DNA of 43,006 nucleotides from Lysobacterales bacterium (GTDB lineage: Bacteria > Pseudomonadota > Gammaproteobacteria > Xanthomonadales > Xanthomonadaceae): NCBI GenBank assembly GCA_017302035.1, contig JAFLEA010000019.1:1-43006 (forward strand), in the 5' to 3' direction. Positions 28,176 to 37,046 of this stretch are shown piece after piece; within the stretch, counting starts at the first letter, position 1, and the number at the start of each line of letters is the position of its first letter. Below the pieces are notes generated by a model. That model was not told the DNA's origin. It was given only the letters and a program-made list of their open reading frames with translations, and searched no databases. The position numbers and the translations under genes are program-made.

Positions 28176-28586
28176 TCTCTCTCCAGCTTCAAAAGGGGTC
28201 TTGGCGCCAGTGCCAGCGACCAAGTATCGGATTGCCGGACGGCACGAGACAGTCCATCCAGCTGTGGCGGAATTTATCAATTCCTTAACGTCGTCGCAAG
28301 AGCGCCTTGATGGAATCCCGTGAAACCATTCGGGTCTCGGGCATTTTTTCTTTTCTTTCAAATAGATGGAAACAATTCATGGCCGCCGGTCGGTTGGGCC
28401 GTGCGCGCCGGGACCGGCCACGGCGGTGCGCCCGGCCCGGAACCGCGACCCTGCCGCCAGCCTCGCCGCCGTTCGCACCCGTGCTGGATCCCGCCCCGGA
28501 ACAGGGATTCCGGCAGTCCGTGGAGGCGCGATGCCCGCCGCCCTCGGCCGGGAGGGTCGTCGGCGCGTATCCGGGCCGCGTGCCGG
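28176..28586. other. 411-bp regulatory gap between the TonB receptor and ABC permease genes
   Basis: It holds the receptor promoter and palindrome (28269-28299) and an AT-rich patch (about 28345-28379). The rest, 28380-28586, is GC-rich with no supported gene. I see no RNA gene or terminator hairpin with a proper stem here. Confidence 0.6.
28269..28299 (-). promoter_or_regulatory. Promoter and palindrome of the TonB receptor gene
   Basis: Minus-strand -35 TTGCGA (28299-28294), 17-nt spacer, -10 TAAATT (28276-28271). A perfect inverted repeat GGAATT-TATC-AATTCC (28269-28284) covers the -10, which suggests a repressor site. The leader would be about 90 nt. Confidence 0.6.
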
Positions 28587-29819
28587 TTACTGTCGCAACG
28601 CCTCGATCGGATCCAGCTTCGAGGCCTTGCGCGCTGGGTAGTAGCCGAAGAACAGGCCGGTGGCCACCGAGAACGCCGCCGCCAGGGTGACTACCTTGCC
28701 GTTGAGTTGGATCGGCAGCTCGCTGTTGAAATGGCCGACCAGCAATGCGCCGGCGACGCCGAACAGGATCCCGAGCACGCCGCCGCCCAACGACAGCAGC
28801 ATCGCCTCGGCCAGGAACTGGCGACGCACATCCGAGGGTCCGGCGCCCACCGCCAGGCGCAGGCCGATCTCCTTGATCCGCTCGGTCACCGAGACCAGCA
28901 TGATGTTCATGATCCCGATGCCGCCGACGATCAGCGAGATCGTCGCCACCGCGCCCAGCAGCCAGGACATCTGCCGGGTGGTCTGGGTCCGGGTCGCGAC
29001 CATCTGGGAGACGTTGCGGACCTGGAAATCGTCGGCCGCGCCGGGCTCGATCTTGTGCCGCTGGCGCAGCAGCAACTCGACCTCGCCCTGCACGTAGCCG
29101 AGGTCGTCGGCATTGGTCACGGTGAGCGAGGCGTCCATCACCGCGCCCGGCGGCAGTCCCATCGCGCCCAGCAACCGGCGCCGCGCGGTGTCCATCGGTA
29201 CCATCACCACATCGTCCTGGTCGCGGCCGGAGCCGCTCATGCCCTTCGGTCCCAGGGTGCCGATCACGGTGAAGTTGGTGCGGCCGATGCGCACGGTCTC
29301 GCCGATGCCGGTGCCGCTGCCGAACAGTTCCCGGCGCACGGTCTCGCCCAGCAGCACCACCTTCTCGCCGTGGTAGTGCTGCGGTTCGAAGGCCGTGCCG
29401 TTGACGACCTCCCAGCCGTTGATCTGCAGGAAGTCGGGCTGGATGCCCTGCCAGCTGGTCGACCAGTTGGTCTCGGCATAGACCACCTGGCTGCCGCCGC
29501 GCAGTGCACCGGAGATCAACTGGACTCCGGGGATCTCCTCGCGGATCGCCTCGATGTCGCCCTCGTTGAGGGTGAAGAAGCTGCTCGCGCTCATCCGCAC
29601 GCCGCCCATGCCGCGCGGTCCCTGCGGACCGATGTCGAGCTTCTGCGCGCCCAGGCCGGCGAGCTGGCGGTCGATCTCCGCCTGGGTGCCCTGCCCGACC
29701 GAGACCATCACGATCACCGCCGCAATGCCGATGATCACGCCCAGCGAGGTCAGCGCGCTGCGCATCCAGTTGCCGCGCAGGGCGAAGATCGCGGTGCGCA
29801 GTACGTCGATGAAGCTCAT
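28587..29819 (-). CDS. MacB/FtsX-type ABC transporter permease
   Basis: Inner-membrane permease of 410 aa with the MacB fold: one N-terminal helix (RSALTSLGVIIGIAAVIVMVSVG), a periplasmic domain of about 220 residues, and three C-terminal helices (SWLLGAVATISLIVGGIGIMNIMLVSVTERIKEIGLR; LLSLGGGVLGILFGVAGALL; LAAAFSVATGLFFGYYPARKAS). The PARKAS...PIEALR ending is typical. It lacks a fused ATPase, which is encoded separately just upstream with an ATGA overlap (29816-29819). It works with the ATPase and the MacA-like adaptor to drive efflux through an outer-membrane channel not encoded here. Confidence 0.93.
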   Translation of the reverse strand: MSFIDVLRTAIFALRGNWMRSALTSLGVIIGIAAVIVMVSVGQGTQAEIDRQLAGLGAQKLDIGPQGPRGMGGVRMSASSFFTLNEGDIEAIREEIPGVQLISGALRGGSQVVYAETNWSTSWQGIQPDFLQINGWEVVNGTAFEPQHYHGEKVVLLGETVRRELFGSGTGIGETVRIGRTNFTVIGTLGPKGMSGSGRDQDDVVMVPMDTARRRLLGAMGLPPGAVMDASLTVTNADDLGYVQGEVELLLRQRHKIEPGAADDFQVRNVSQMVATRTQTTRQMSWLLGAVATISLIVGGIGIMNIMLVSVTERIKEIGLRLAVGAGPSDVRRQFLAEAMLLSLGGGVLGILFGVAGALLVGHFNSELPIQLNGKVVTLAAAFSVATGLFFGYYPARKASKLDPIEALRQ

Positions 29820-30577
29820 GCCGCCACCTCCTTGTGGCTGGCCTCGTGCAGCTCGCCGTCGCGCATCACGCAGATGCGATCGGCGTACGCGGCGACATGG
29901 GCGTCGTGGGTGATCAGGATCACCGTATGGCCCTCGTCGCGCAGGCTCTTGAACAGGGCCAGGATTTCCTCGCCGGTGCGGCTGTCGAGGGCGCCGGTCG
30001 GCTCGTCGGCCAGCAGCACCGGCGGACGGTTGATCAGCGCGCGGGCGATCGCCACCCGCTGCTGCTGGCCGCCGGACAGCGCGTTGGGGCGATGATCCAC
30101 GCGCGCGCCCAGGCCCACCGCCTCCAGCATCTCGCGGGCGCGTTTGCGGCGCTCGGCCGGCGATACCCGCGCGTAACCCAGGGGCATGGCCACGTTGTCC
30201 AGCGCGCTCATCCGCGGCAGCAAGTGGAAGCCCTGGAACACGAAGCCGATCTTGTCGCGGCGCAGCGCGGCCAGGTCCTCGGCGTCGAGGGTCGCCACGT
30301 CGACGCCGTCGCACAGGTAGCGGCCGCTGCTGGGCGTGTCCAGGCAGCCGATCAGGTTCATCAGGGTGGACTTGCCCGACCCGGACGGCCCCATGATCGC
30401 GATGAACTCGCCGGGCATCACCACCAAGTCCACATCGCGCAGGGCCACCACCTCGGCCTCGGTGCCGGCCGAGTAGACCTTGCTCAGGCCCTGGGTGCGG
30501 ATGATCGGCATGCAGTCGCGCGTGGTTCCGGGCGTGGCGGGATCCGCCGGCGCGACTGCGGCGGGGTTCGCGTTCAT
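29816..30577 (-). CDS. MacB-type ABC transporter ATPase
   Basis: ATPase of 253 aa of the LolD/MacB group. Walker A is GPSGSGKST, the Q-loop is in FVFQGFHLLPRM, the signature is LSGGQQQRVAIARAL, Walker B is LLADEPTGALDS, and the switch His is in LITHDAHVA. About 20 extra N-terminal residues precede the usual start (MPIIRTQGLSKVY, ATG at about 30511), so the real start could be there. The upstream ATG at 30577 is favoured because it overlaps the adaptor stop (ATGA). Coupled to both neighbours in the efflux operon. Confidence 0.93.
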   Translation of the reverse strand: MNANPAAVAPADPATPGTTRDCMPIIRTQGLSKVYSAGTEAEVVALRDVDLVVMPGEFIAIMGPSGSGKSTLMNLIGCLDTPSSGRYLCDGVDVATLDAEDLAALRRDKIGFVFQGFHLLPRMSALDNVAMPLGYARVSPAERRKRAREMLEAVGLGARVDHRPNALSGGQQQRVAIARALINRPPVLLADEPTGALDSRTGEEILALFKSLRDEGHTVILITHDAHVAAYADRICVMRDGELHEASHKEVAA

Positions 30578-32136
30578 CGCGCGGCCGCCCGCTCGCCGGT
30601 GACCAGCAGGTCGCCTTCCTTCACGTTGCCGGAGATCTCGGTGCTGGAGCCGTCGCTGGCGCCCAGCCGCACCAGCACCGGGACCGGCTTGCCGTCCTCC
30701 AGGCGATACACGGTCACCCGGCGCGCACCGGCCAGGTCGGCCAGCTCGTGCGCGACCGCCTGCCGTTGCGCCTCGTCCAGGGTGCCAAGGAAGCCGGCGA
30801 AGCTCTGCTGGAAGCGCTCCAGCATGCGCTGGCGCATCTGCCCGCTGGGCCCGGCGCCACCGCCCTGGCCCGGCCCGCCGCGCACCACCATCGCGCCCGG
30901 CGGCATGCCGCCGGGCGCGGCACCGGCACGCTGGGCGTTCTGGACAGCCGCCTCCATCGCCTTGCGCGTCTCTTCCTGGCGCTGGCGCGAAGCGGCCGCG
31001 TCGGCGTCGAACGCGGCCTTCTGCACCGGGCTCAGGTCCATCCCGGCCACGAATGCGGCCAGGTCGTCGATCATCCCGGTGCCGCCGCCGCGCATCGCGC
31101 CGGCGATGGCCGCGGCCGGGCCGCTGCCGCCGGGTGGCTCGGCCGGCTTGAAACGCAGCGCCGCGTTCGAGGCCTTGAGCACGTTGTCGCGGCGGCTCAC
31201 CTCGATCTCGGCATTGACGGTCAGGCCCGGCAGCAGGGTGCCGTCGCTGTTGTCGACCGTGACCACCACCGGATAGGTCACCACGTTGTTGGTGGTGGTC
31301 GCCGCCAGACGCACCTGCGACACGCTGCCGCGGAACTGGCGGTCGGGGAAGGCGTCGACGGTGAAGGACACGCCCTGCCCCGGCTGGACCTGGCCGATGT
31401 CGGCTTCATCCACCGCCAGTTCGATCTTCATCTGCGCCAGGTCTTCGGCGATCTTGAACAACTCGGGCGCCTGCAGGCTGGCGGCCACGGTCTGGCCCGG
31501 CTCGATGCTGCGGGTCAGGACCACGCCGTCGACCGGCGAGCGGATCACGGTGCGCTCCAGGTTGACCCGGGTGGTCTCGGTGGAGGCGGTCTGCTGGCGG
31601 ATCAGCGCCTGGGCCGAGGCGACCTGGGCATTGGCTTGGTCGAGCGCGGCCCGGGCCAGGTCGAGGTCGCTGCGCGCCACCAGCTGGCGCCCCACCAGCT
31701 CGGACTTGCGCTGGTAGTCGAGCTGCGCGTTGCGCTGGGTCGCCAAGGCCTGTTCCAGGCTGGCCTGGGCACTGGCGATCTGGGCGCCGCCCTGCTCGAT
31801 CTGCGCCTCGTAGGTCCGCGGGTCGATCCGGGCCAGCACCTGGCCCTTGGTCACCCGGTCGTTGTAATCGACCGGCACTTCCAGCACCTGGCCGGAGATC
31901 TGGCTGCCGACGGTGACGGTGGAGGTGGCGCTGAGGGTGCCGGTGGAGGAGATCGCCACGCGGATGTTGCCGCGTTCGACCGCCGCGGTCCGGAATGCGC
32001 TTTCGTTCGCCGCCGAGCGCCGGTTGTTCCAGTACCAGGCAGCGGTGCCGAGCAGGGCGACGACGGCAACGGCAACGGCGATTCGGGACAGGGTGGAACG
32101 GGAGCGGGGGGCGTGCGAACGGGACGGACGGCTCAT
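30574..32136 (-). CDS. MacA-like periplasmic adaptor with an inserted LTXXQ-like region
   Basis: Membrane-fusion subunit of 520 aa that links the inner-membrane ABC pump to an outer-membrane channel. After an N-terminal anchor (about residues 13-32) come the lipoyl/barrel strands (GTLSATSTVTVGSQISGQV), a helical hairpin (about 105-190), a second lipoyl half (VIRSPVDGVVLTRSIEPGQTV) and a barrel. Between about residues 335 and 468 is an insert not expected in MacA (usual length about 370-400): Gly/Met-rich, with LSPVQKAAF and LDEAQRQAV resembling the LTXXQ motifs of Spy/CpxP proteins. The membrane-proximal end (VTVYRLEDGKPVPVLVRLG) resumes after it. ATG 32136 was chosen over a GTG at 32163. Operon with the ATPase (ATGA) and, 78 bp upstream, the sensor kinase. 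Confidence 0.9.
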   Translation of the reverse strand: MSRPSRSHAPRSRSTLSRIAVAVAVVALLGTAAWYWNNRRSAANESAFRTAAVERGNIRVAISSTGTLSATSTVTVGSQISGQVLEVPVDYNDRVTKGQVLARIDPRTYEAQIEQGGAQIASAQASLEQALATQRNAQLDYQRKSELVGRQLVARSDLDLARAALDQANAQVASAQALIRQQTASTETTRVNLERTVIRSPVDGVVLTRSIEPGQTVAASLQAPELFKIAEDLAQMKIELAVDEADIGQVQPGQGVSFTVDAFPDRQFRGSVSQVRLAATTTNNVVTYPVVVTVDNSDGTLLPGLTVNAEIEVSRRDNVLKASNAALRFKPAEPPGGSGPAAAIAGAMRGGGTGMIDDLAAFVAGMDLSPVQKAAFDADAAASRQRQEETRKAMEAAVQNAQRAGAAPGGMPPGAMVVRGGPGQGGGAGPSGQMRQRMLERFQQSFAGFLGTLDEAQRQAVAHELADLAGARRVTVYRLEDGKPVPVLVRLGASDGSSTEISGNVKEGDLLVTGERAAAR

Positions 32137-32214
32137 GCGCGCATCTGGTGAAGGGGGGCGCACACTTTAACGCCTGCGATGCTGTCCGGTTGACAGCCCC
32201 CCCGCGCCGGCGTC

Positions 32215-33507
32215 CTAGACGCCGCTTCCCGCCTGTGCCGGGAAGCGCACCGCGACCCGGGTTCCCCGGTCCGGAATGCTGTCCAGGACCACGGTCCAGC
32301 CAAAGCGGTCGCACAGGCGGCGCACGATCGACAGCCCCAGCCCGGTCCCCATTGGCCGCTCCGGCGCGGCGCGGTAGAACGGCTCGAACGCCCGCGCCAG
32401 CGCCTCGGCGGACATGCCGATGCCGGTGTCCTCCACCACCACCGCGTCCGCCTCGATGGTCACCGCGATGCGGCCGCGGTCGGTGTAGTTGCAGGCGTTG
32501 CGCAACAGGTTGCCGACCACCACGTGGAGTACCCGCGGCGGCGCGTACAACTGCGGTTGGGCATCGCACTGCACCTCCAGCACCACCGGCTTGGCGCCGA
32601 GCAGGACGCGGGCGCTCTCGGCCTCGGCCTGCACCACCTCGCACACGTCGAACCATTCGCGCTGCGGCTCGATGTCCGCGTCGCGCGCCAGGATCAGGAA
32701 TGCGTCGATCACCGCCTCCATGTCGCGGCCGGAGCGCTGGATCCGCTGCAGGCTGCGCTCCATCCGCGGCGACAGTGCCGGCTCCTGCAACGCCAGGTCG
32801 CTGGCCACCCGGATCACGGTCAGCGGCGTGCGCAATTCATGGCTGGTGTCGCGGGTGAAGGCATGCTCGCGCCCGATCTGGGCCTCGACCCGTTCGCCCA
32901 GGGTGTACAGGGCACCGGCCAGTTGCCGGGCCTCGCCCTGGATGTCCGGCGGCAGCCGTTCCGGCGCCAGCGCGGCAATATCCGGATGACGCGGATCCCA
33001 GCGTGAAACCACCCGTGCCAGCCAGGCCACCGGCGAGACCAGCCGCTTGGAGGCCTTGTAGGTCAGCCAGGTCACGCCATAGATGGTGAACAGGGCCAGC
33101 ATGGCCGGCAGCACCGCGAACCACAGCGCCAGCCGGGTGGCCTGTTCGCGCAGGTAGACCAGGTACAGGGTGCCGGCCGGCTGCTGCTCGACCCAGACCA
33201 GTTGGCCCTCCTCCATCAGGTCGTGGAAGCCCGGCGTCAGCGGGCGCAAATGCGGCGGCAGCGACAGCTTGGAATAGCCGGCCTCGACCAGATAGCCGCG
33301 CAGGGCGAAGTTGTTGGGCGGCGGCTGCGCGGACGAGGCCTGGTGCAGCTCCCAGAAATGCCGCGCCTCGTCCTTGAGGGTGGTCTGGATGAAGCTGTAC
33401 TTGAACAGCGTGGTCACCACGTAGAACGCCAGCAGGATCGCCAGGCTCGCCAGCGCCATCTGCACGATGAAGGCGATCCGGATCTTCCTGGACAGACCGT
33501 AGGGCAT
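32215..33507 (-). CDS. Sensor histidine kinase
   Basis: Inner-membrane kinase of 430 aa. The first helix (AFIVQMALASLAILLAFYVV, about 11-32) and the second (LWFAVLPAMLALFTIYGVTWL, about 130-152) bracket a periplasmic sensor of about 95 residues with no recognised fold. The phospho-acceptor is His223 in FTRDTSHELRTPLTVIR. The ATPase has NLLRNACNYTDRG, DTGIGM and GTGLGLSIV. ATG 33507 (MPYGLSRK) was chosen; an upstream ATG would add 13 residues of no known role. The response-regulator gene is 94 bp upstream and the efflux genes are downstream, so it probably senses a compound or stress relieved by that pump; this is inferred from position. Confidence 0.93.
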   Translation of the reverse strand: MPYGLSRKIRIAFIVQMALASLAILLAFYVVTTLFKYSFIQTTLKDEARHFWELHQASSAQPPPNNFALRGYLVEAGYSKLSLPPHLRPLTPGFHDLMEEGQLVWVEQQPAGTLYLVYLREQATRLALWFAVLPAMLALFTIYGVTWLTYKASKRLVSPVAWLARVVSRWDPRHPDIAALAPERLPPDIQGEARQLAGALYTLGERVEAQIGREHAFTRDTSHELRTPLTVIRVASDLALQEPALSPRMERSLQRIQRSGRDMEAVIDAFLILARDADIEPQREWFDVCEVVQAEAESARVLLGAKPVVLEVQCDAQPQLYAPPRVLHVVVGNLLRNACNYTDRGRIAVTIEADAVVVEDTGIGMSAEALARAFEPFYRAAPERPMGTGLGLSIVRRLCDRFGWTVVLDSIPDRGTRVAVRFPAQAGSGV

Positions 33508-33601
33508 CGGGGGCGCCGACTGCGGGATTGCGCCTAGTGTAGGCAAGCGCGGGTCGGGCCGGCGTGAGCGGCGGCCCGCGACCGCGTGCGCCCGGCCCGG
33601 A

Positions 33602-34324
33602 TCAGTCCGCGGCCGCCACCGGCTGGCCGATGTCGGCCACCCGGTAGCCGGCGCTCTGCACGGTGTGCAGCAGCGGCCGGTCGAACGGCTTGTCGATCGC
33701 CTTGCGCAGGTTGTACAGGTGGCTGCGCAAGGTGTCCGAGTCGGGCAGGCTGTTGCCCCAGATCTCGCGCTCGATCTCCTGGCGGCCGACCACGCGCGGG
33801 GATTCGCGCATCAGGATGGTCAACAGCTTCAGGCCGATCGGCGACAGCTGCAACTCCGTGCCGCCGCGGGTGACGCGCATGCTCACCGGGTCGAGCACCA
33901 GGTCGGCCACGGCCAGCACTTCCGAGCCGACCTGGCGGCGTTCGCGGCGGATCAGCGCGCGCAGGCGCGCCTCCAGTTCCTGGATCGCGAACGGCTTGGT
34001 CAGGTAGTCGTCTGCGCCCTGGCTGAGCCCGTTGAGCTTGTCGTCGAGGGTGTCGCGCGCGGTCAGCATCAGCACCGGGGTGGACTTGCGGGCGTCGCTG
34101 CGCAGGCGCCGGCAGACCTCGACCCCGTCCAGGCGCGGCAGCATCAGGTCCAGGACCACCGCGTCGTAGCTGTTCTCGGCGGCCAGGCGGTAGCCGTCCA
34201 GGCCATCGGCGGCGTAGTCCACCTCGAAGCCGCGGCTTTCCAGGTACTCCCCGATCATCTCGGAGATGTTGCGGTTGTCCTCGACCACCAGGACCAGTCC
34301 GGCGGTCTCCTTGCCCTGTCGCAT
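33602..34324 (-). CDS. OmpR-family response regulator
   Basis: Receiver plus winged-helix regulator of 240 aa. The receiver (residues 10-125) has the acidic pocket VVEDN, the phospho-acceptor Asp59 in AVVLDLMLPRLDG, Thr in LMLTARD and Lys in YLTKPF. The C-terminal DNA-binding domain ends with LRSHLYNLRKAIDKPF and TVQSAGYRVAD. The ATG at 34324 follows a GAGGAG ribosome site. First gene of the regulator-kinase-efflux array. Direct repeats of TGTGAAG in the upstream region (34351-34389) are candidate binding sites for this or a related regulator. Confidence 0.94.
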   Translation of the reverse strand: MRQGKETAGLVLVVEDNRNISEMIGEYLESRGFEVDYAADGLDGYRLAAENSYDAVVLDLMLPRLDGVEVCRRLRSDARKSTPVLMLTARDTLDDKLNGLSQGADDYLTKPFAIQELEARLRALIRRERRQVGSEVLAVADLVLDPVSMRVTRGGTELQLSPIGLKLLTILMRESPRVVGRQEIEREIWGNSLPDSDTLRSHLYNLRKAIDKPFDRPLLHTVQSAGYRVADIGQPVAAAD

Positions 34325-34350
34325 GTGGCCGCTCCTCAGGCTTTCAGCTT

Positions 34351-34389
34351 TGTGAAGAGTGCCCCGGAGAGGGTGGATGGCGTGTGAAG
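34351..34389. promoter_or_regulatory. TGTGAAG direct repeats upstream of the response regulator
   Basis: TGTGAAG at 34351-34357 and 34383-34389, 32 bp apart (three helical turns), in the divergent gap between the regulator and the DUF486 gene. Direct repeats are the usual layout for OmpR-type regulators, though their normal spacing is about 10-11 bp. Confidence 0.3.
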
Positions 34390-34441
34390 GCGGGGGGCGA
34401 TGCCCTATGCTGCGCGCCGTCCCCGCCACAGTCCCATCACC

Positions 34442-34813
34442 ATGCCCGCCCAACCCCTGAACGCCTTCCTGGTCCCGGTCCTGCTGCTGCTCGGCAGCAA
34501 CATCTTCATGACCTTCGCCTGGTACGGGCACCTGAAATACAAGCATGCGCCGCTGCTGACCGTGATCCTGGTCAGCTGGGGCATCGCCTTCTTCGAGTAC
34601 CTGCTGATGGTGCCGGCCAACCGCATGGGCAGTGCGGTCTACTCGGTGGTCCAGCTCAAGACCATCCAGGAAATCATCACCCTGGTGGTGTTCGCCGGCT
34701 TCTCGGCCTGGTACCTGGGGCAGCCGCTGAAGTGGAACCACTACGCCGCCTTCGCCCTGATCGTCGGGGCGGCATTCCTGATGTTCTACGAAGGCCCGGC
34801 CGCGGCGTCCTGA
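34442..34813 (+). CDS. DUF486 (DMT-like) small membrane protein
   Basis: Integral membrane protein of 123 aa with four helices, recognisable as DUF486 by SNIFMTFAWYGHLKYK, ILVSWGIAFFEYLLMVPANRMG, and LKTIQEIITLVVFAGFSAWYLGQPLKWNHY near the C terminus. The family resembles half of a drug/metabolite transporter but has no known substrate. ATG 34442 was chosen; a TATGCT -10-like hexamer lies at 34406-34411. Monocistronic, convergent with mazG 19 bp away. Confidence 0.92.
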   Translation: MPAQPLNAFLVPVLLLLGSNIFMTFAWYGHLKYKHAPLLTVILVSWGIAFFEYLLMVPANRMGSAVYSVVQLKTIQEIITLVVFAGFSAWYLGQPLKWNHYAAFALIVGAAFLMFYEGPAAAS

Positions 34814-34832
34814 CCCGCGGCAGCACGGCGGC

Positions 34833-35654
<822 letters not shown>

Positions 35655-35659
35655 GTGCT

Positions 35660-36457
35660 TCAGAGCCAGTCGCGCCAGGGCAGTTCGGAGTCGCCCAGGG
35701 CGATGAAATCGCCGTTGAGCAGCGACTCGCGGCGGTTGTAGCGGAACGGCTTGCCGGTATCCGCGGCCAGCAGCGCGCCGCCGGCAGCGTGCAGCACGCA
35801 TTGCCCCGCGGCGGTGTCCCATTCGGAGGTCGGGCCGAAGCGCGGATACACGTCCAGCCCGCCTTCGGCGATCCGGCAGAATTTCAGCGAAGAACCCAGG
35901 GCCACCTCCTCGATCGCGCCCATCCGGTCGAGCACGCCCTGGGTGCGGGCATCGCGATGGGAACGGCTGGCCGCGACCCGCAGCGGCGCGGTGGCCGGGG
36001 TCCGGGAGTGCAACTGGGTGTCGCGGTGGCCGTCGCGGCGATAAGCATGCTCGCCGCGCACCGCGTGCCAGACCTGCCCGCCCACTGGCGCCTGGACCAC
36101 GCCGAAGATCGGCGCGCCCTGGTGGATCAGGGCGATGTTCACGCTGAACTCGCCGTTGCGCTTGACGAACTCGCGGGTACCGTCGAGCGGATCCACCAGC
36201 CAGTAGCCCGGCCAGTGCCGGCGGGTTTCCCAGGCCACGCTGGCGGACTCCTCGGACAGCACCGGCAGGTCCGGGGTCAGCCGCTCCAGGCCTTCGACGA
36301 TGACCCGGTTCGCGACCAGGTCGGCGGCGGTGAGCGGGCTGGCATCGTCCTTGTGCGAAACCTCGAATCCGCCCGCGTAAACATCCATGATCGCCGCGCC
36401 GGCCTGGCGCGAGAGGGCGATCACCGTTTCGCGCAGGTCGACGGTGACGCGGATCAT
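35660..36457 (-). CDS. cysQ: 3'(2'),5'-bisphosphate nucleotidase CysQ
   Basis: Magnesium-dependent phosphatase of 265 aa in the inositol-monophosphatase fold. It converts adenosine 3',5'-bisphosphate (PAP), the by-product of PAPS use, to AMP. Metal-site motifs are SEES (VLSEESASV), DPLDGTREFVKRNGEF and WDTAAGQCVLHAAGG. Its ATG overlaps the nudE stop (ATGA at 36454-36457). Biologically it connects to the TPR-sulfotransferase elsewhere in this window, whose reaction would release PAP; that link is inference, as CysQ is also needed for sulfate assimilation in general. Confidence 0.96.
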   Translation of the reverse strand: MIRVTVDLRETVIALSRQAGAAIMDVYAGGFEVSHKDDASPLTAADLVANRVIVEGLERLTPDLPVLSEESASVAWETRRHWPGYWLVDPLDGTREFVKRNGEFSVNIALIHQGAPIFGVVQAPVGGQVWHAVRGEHAYRRDGHRDTQLHSRTPATAPLRVAASRSHRDARTQGVLDRMGAIEEVALGSSLKFCRIAEGGLDVYPRFGPTSEWDTAAGQCVLHAAGGALLAADTGKPFRYNRRESLLNGDFIALGDSELPWRDWL

Positions 36458-36999
36458 CGCCCGGCCAGCCAGGCGCGGGCGATGAACAGAGCGGCCAGCG
36501 AACGGCCTTCGGAGAAATCGTCTCGCAACATCAGTTTTTCCAGATCCTGCATTTTCCAGGGAACGACTTCGAGTTCCTCCGGCTCGTCGCCGGGGAGCTT
36601 CTCGGGATAGAGGTCCCGCGCCAGCACCAGCCACGAGACGTGGCTCATGTAGGTCGGCGCCAGGGTCAGCCCGCGCAGCACCTCGACCCGACGCGCGCCG
36701 TAGCCGGCTTCTTCCTTGAGTTCGCGGTCGGCGGCCTGCTCGGGGGTCTCGCCGGCGTCGATCCGGCCCTTGACCAGGCCCAGTTCGTAGCGATGCACGC
36801 CGGCGGCGTACTCGCGCACCAGCAACACGGTCGCGTCGTCCAGCATCGGCACTACCACCACCGCGCCGTGGCCGCGGCTGACCATGCGCTCGAACCGGCG
36901 GCGTTCGCCGTTGGAGAACTCCAGGTCCAGGTGTTCCAGGCGGTAGGGGCCGGCTTCCTGGGCGCTGGTGCCGTGGACCAGGGGCAGCTTGCGGCTCAT
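36454..36999 (-). CDS. nudE: ADP compounds hydrolase NudE (Nudix)
   Basis: Nudix hydrolase of 181 aa. The Nudix box (GRIDAGETPEQAADRELKEE, then AGY) has the full GX5EX7REXXEEXG pattern. The N terminus MSRKLPLVHGT and the segment VVVVPMLDDATVLLVREYAAGVHRYELGLVKG agree with NudE, which splits ADP-ribose, Ap3A and NADH. ATG 36999 was chosen as the first residue of the family alignment. First gene of a three-gene operon with cysQ and mazG; divergent from rsmE. Confidence 0.93.
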   Translation of the reverse strand: MSRKLPLVHGTSAQEAGPYRLEHLDLEFSNGERRRFERMVSRGHGAVVVVPMLDDATVLLVREYAAGVHRYELGLVKGRIDAGETPEQAADRELKEEAGYGARRVEVLRGLTLAPTYMSHVSWLVLARDLYPEKLPGDEPEELEVVPWKMQDLEKLMLRDDFSEGRSLAALFIARAWLAGR

Positions 37000-37034
37000 C
37001 GGGGGCTCCCGCGGCGCGGCCGGGATGCGGCCGA

Positions 37035-37040
37035 TATGAT
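37035..37040 (+). promoter_or_regulatory. -10-like TATGAT upstream of rsmE
   Basis: TATGAT ends 6 nt before an ATG at 37047 (the small ORF at 37047-37193) and about 150 nt before rsmE. No convincing -35. Confidence 0.4.
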
Positions 37041-37046
37041 GGCGGG

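Noticed and set aside
24933-28310. A 1125-codon open frame on the plus strand opposite the TonB receptor
   Set aside because: The opposite strand encodes a complete receptor with signal peptide, plug and terminal Phe; this frame is its complement.
28300-28360. T-rich stretch after CCCG...CGGG as a plus-strand terminator
   Set aside because: Only a 4-bp stem can form and no plus-strand gene ends here.
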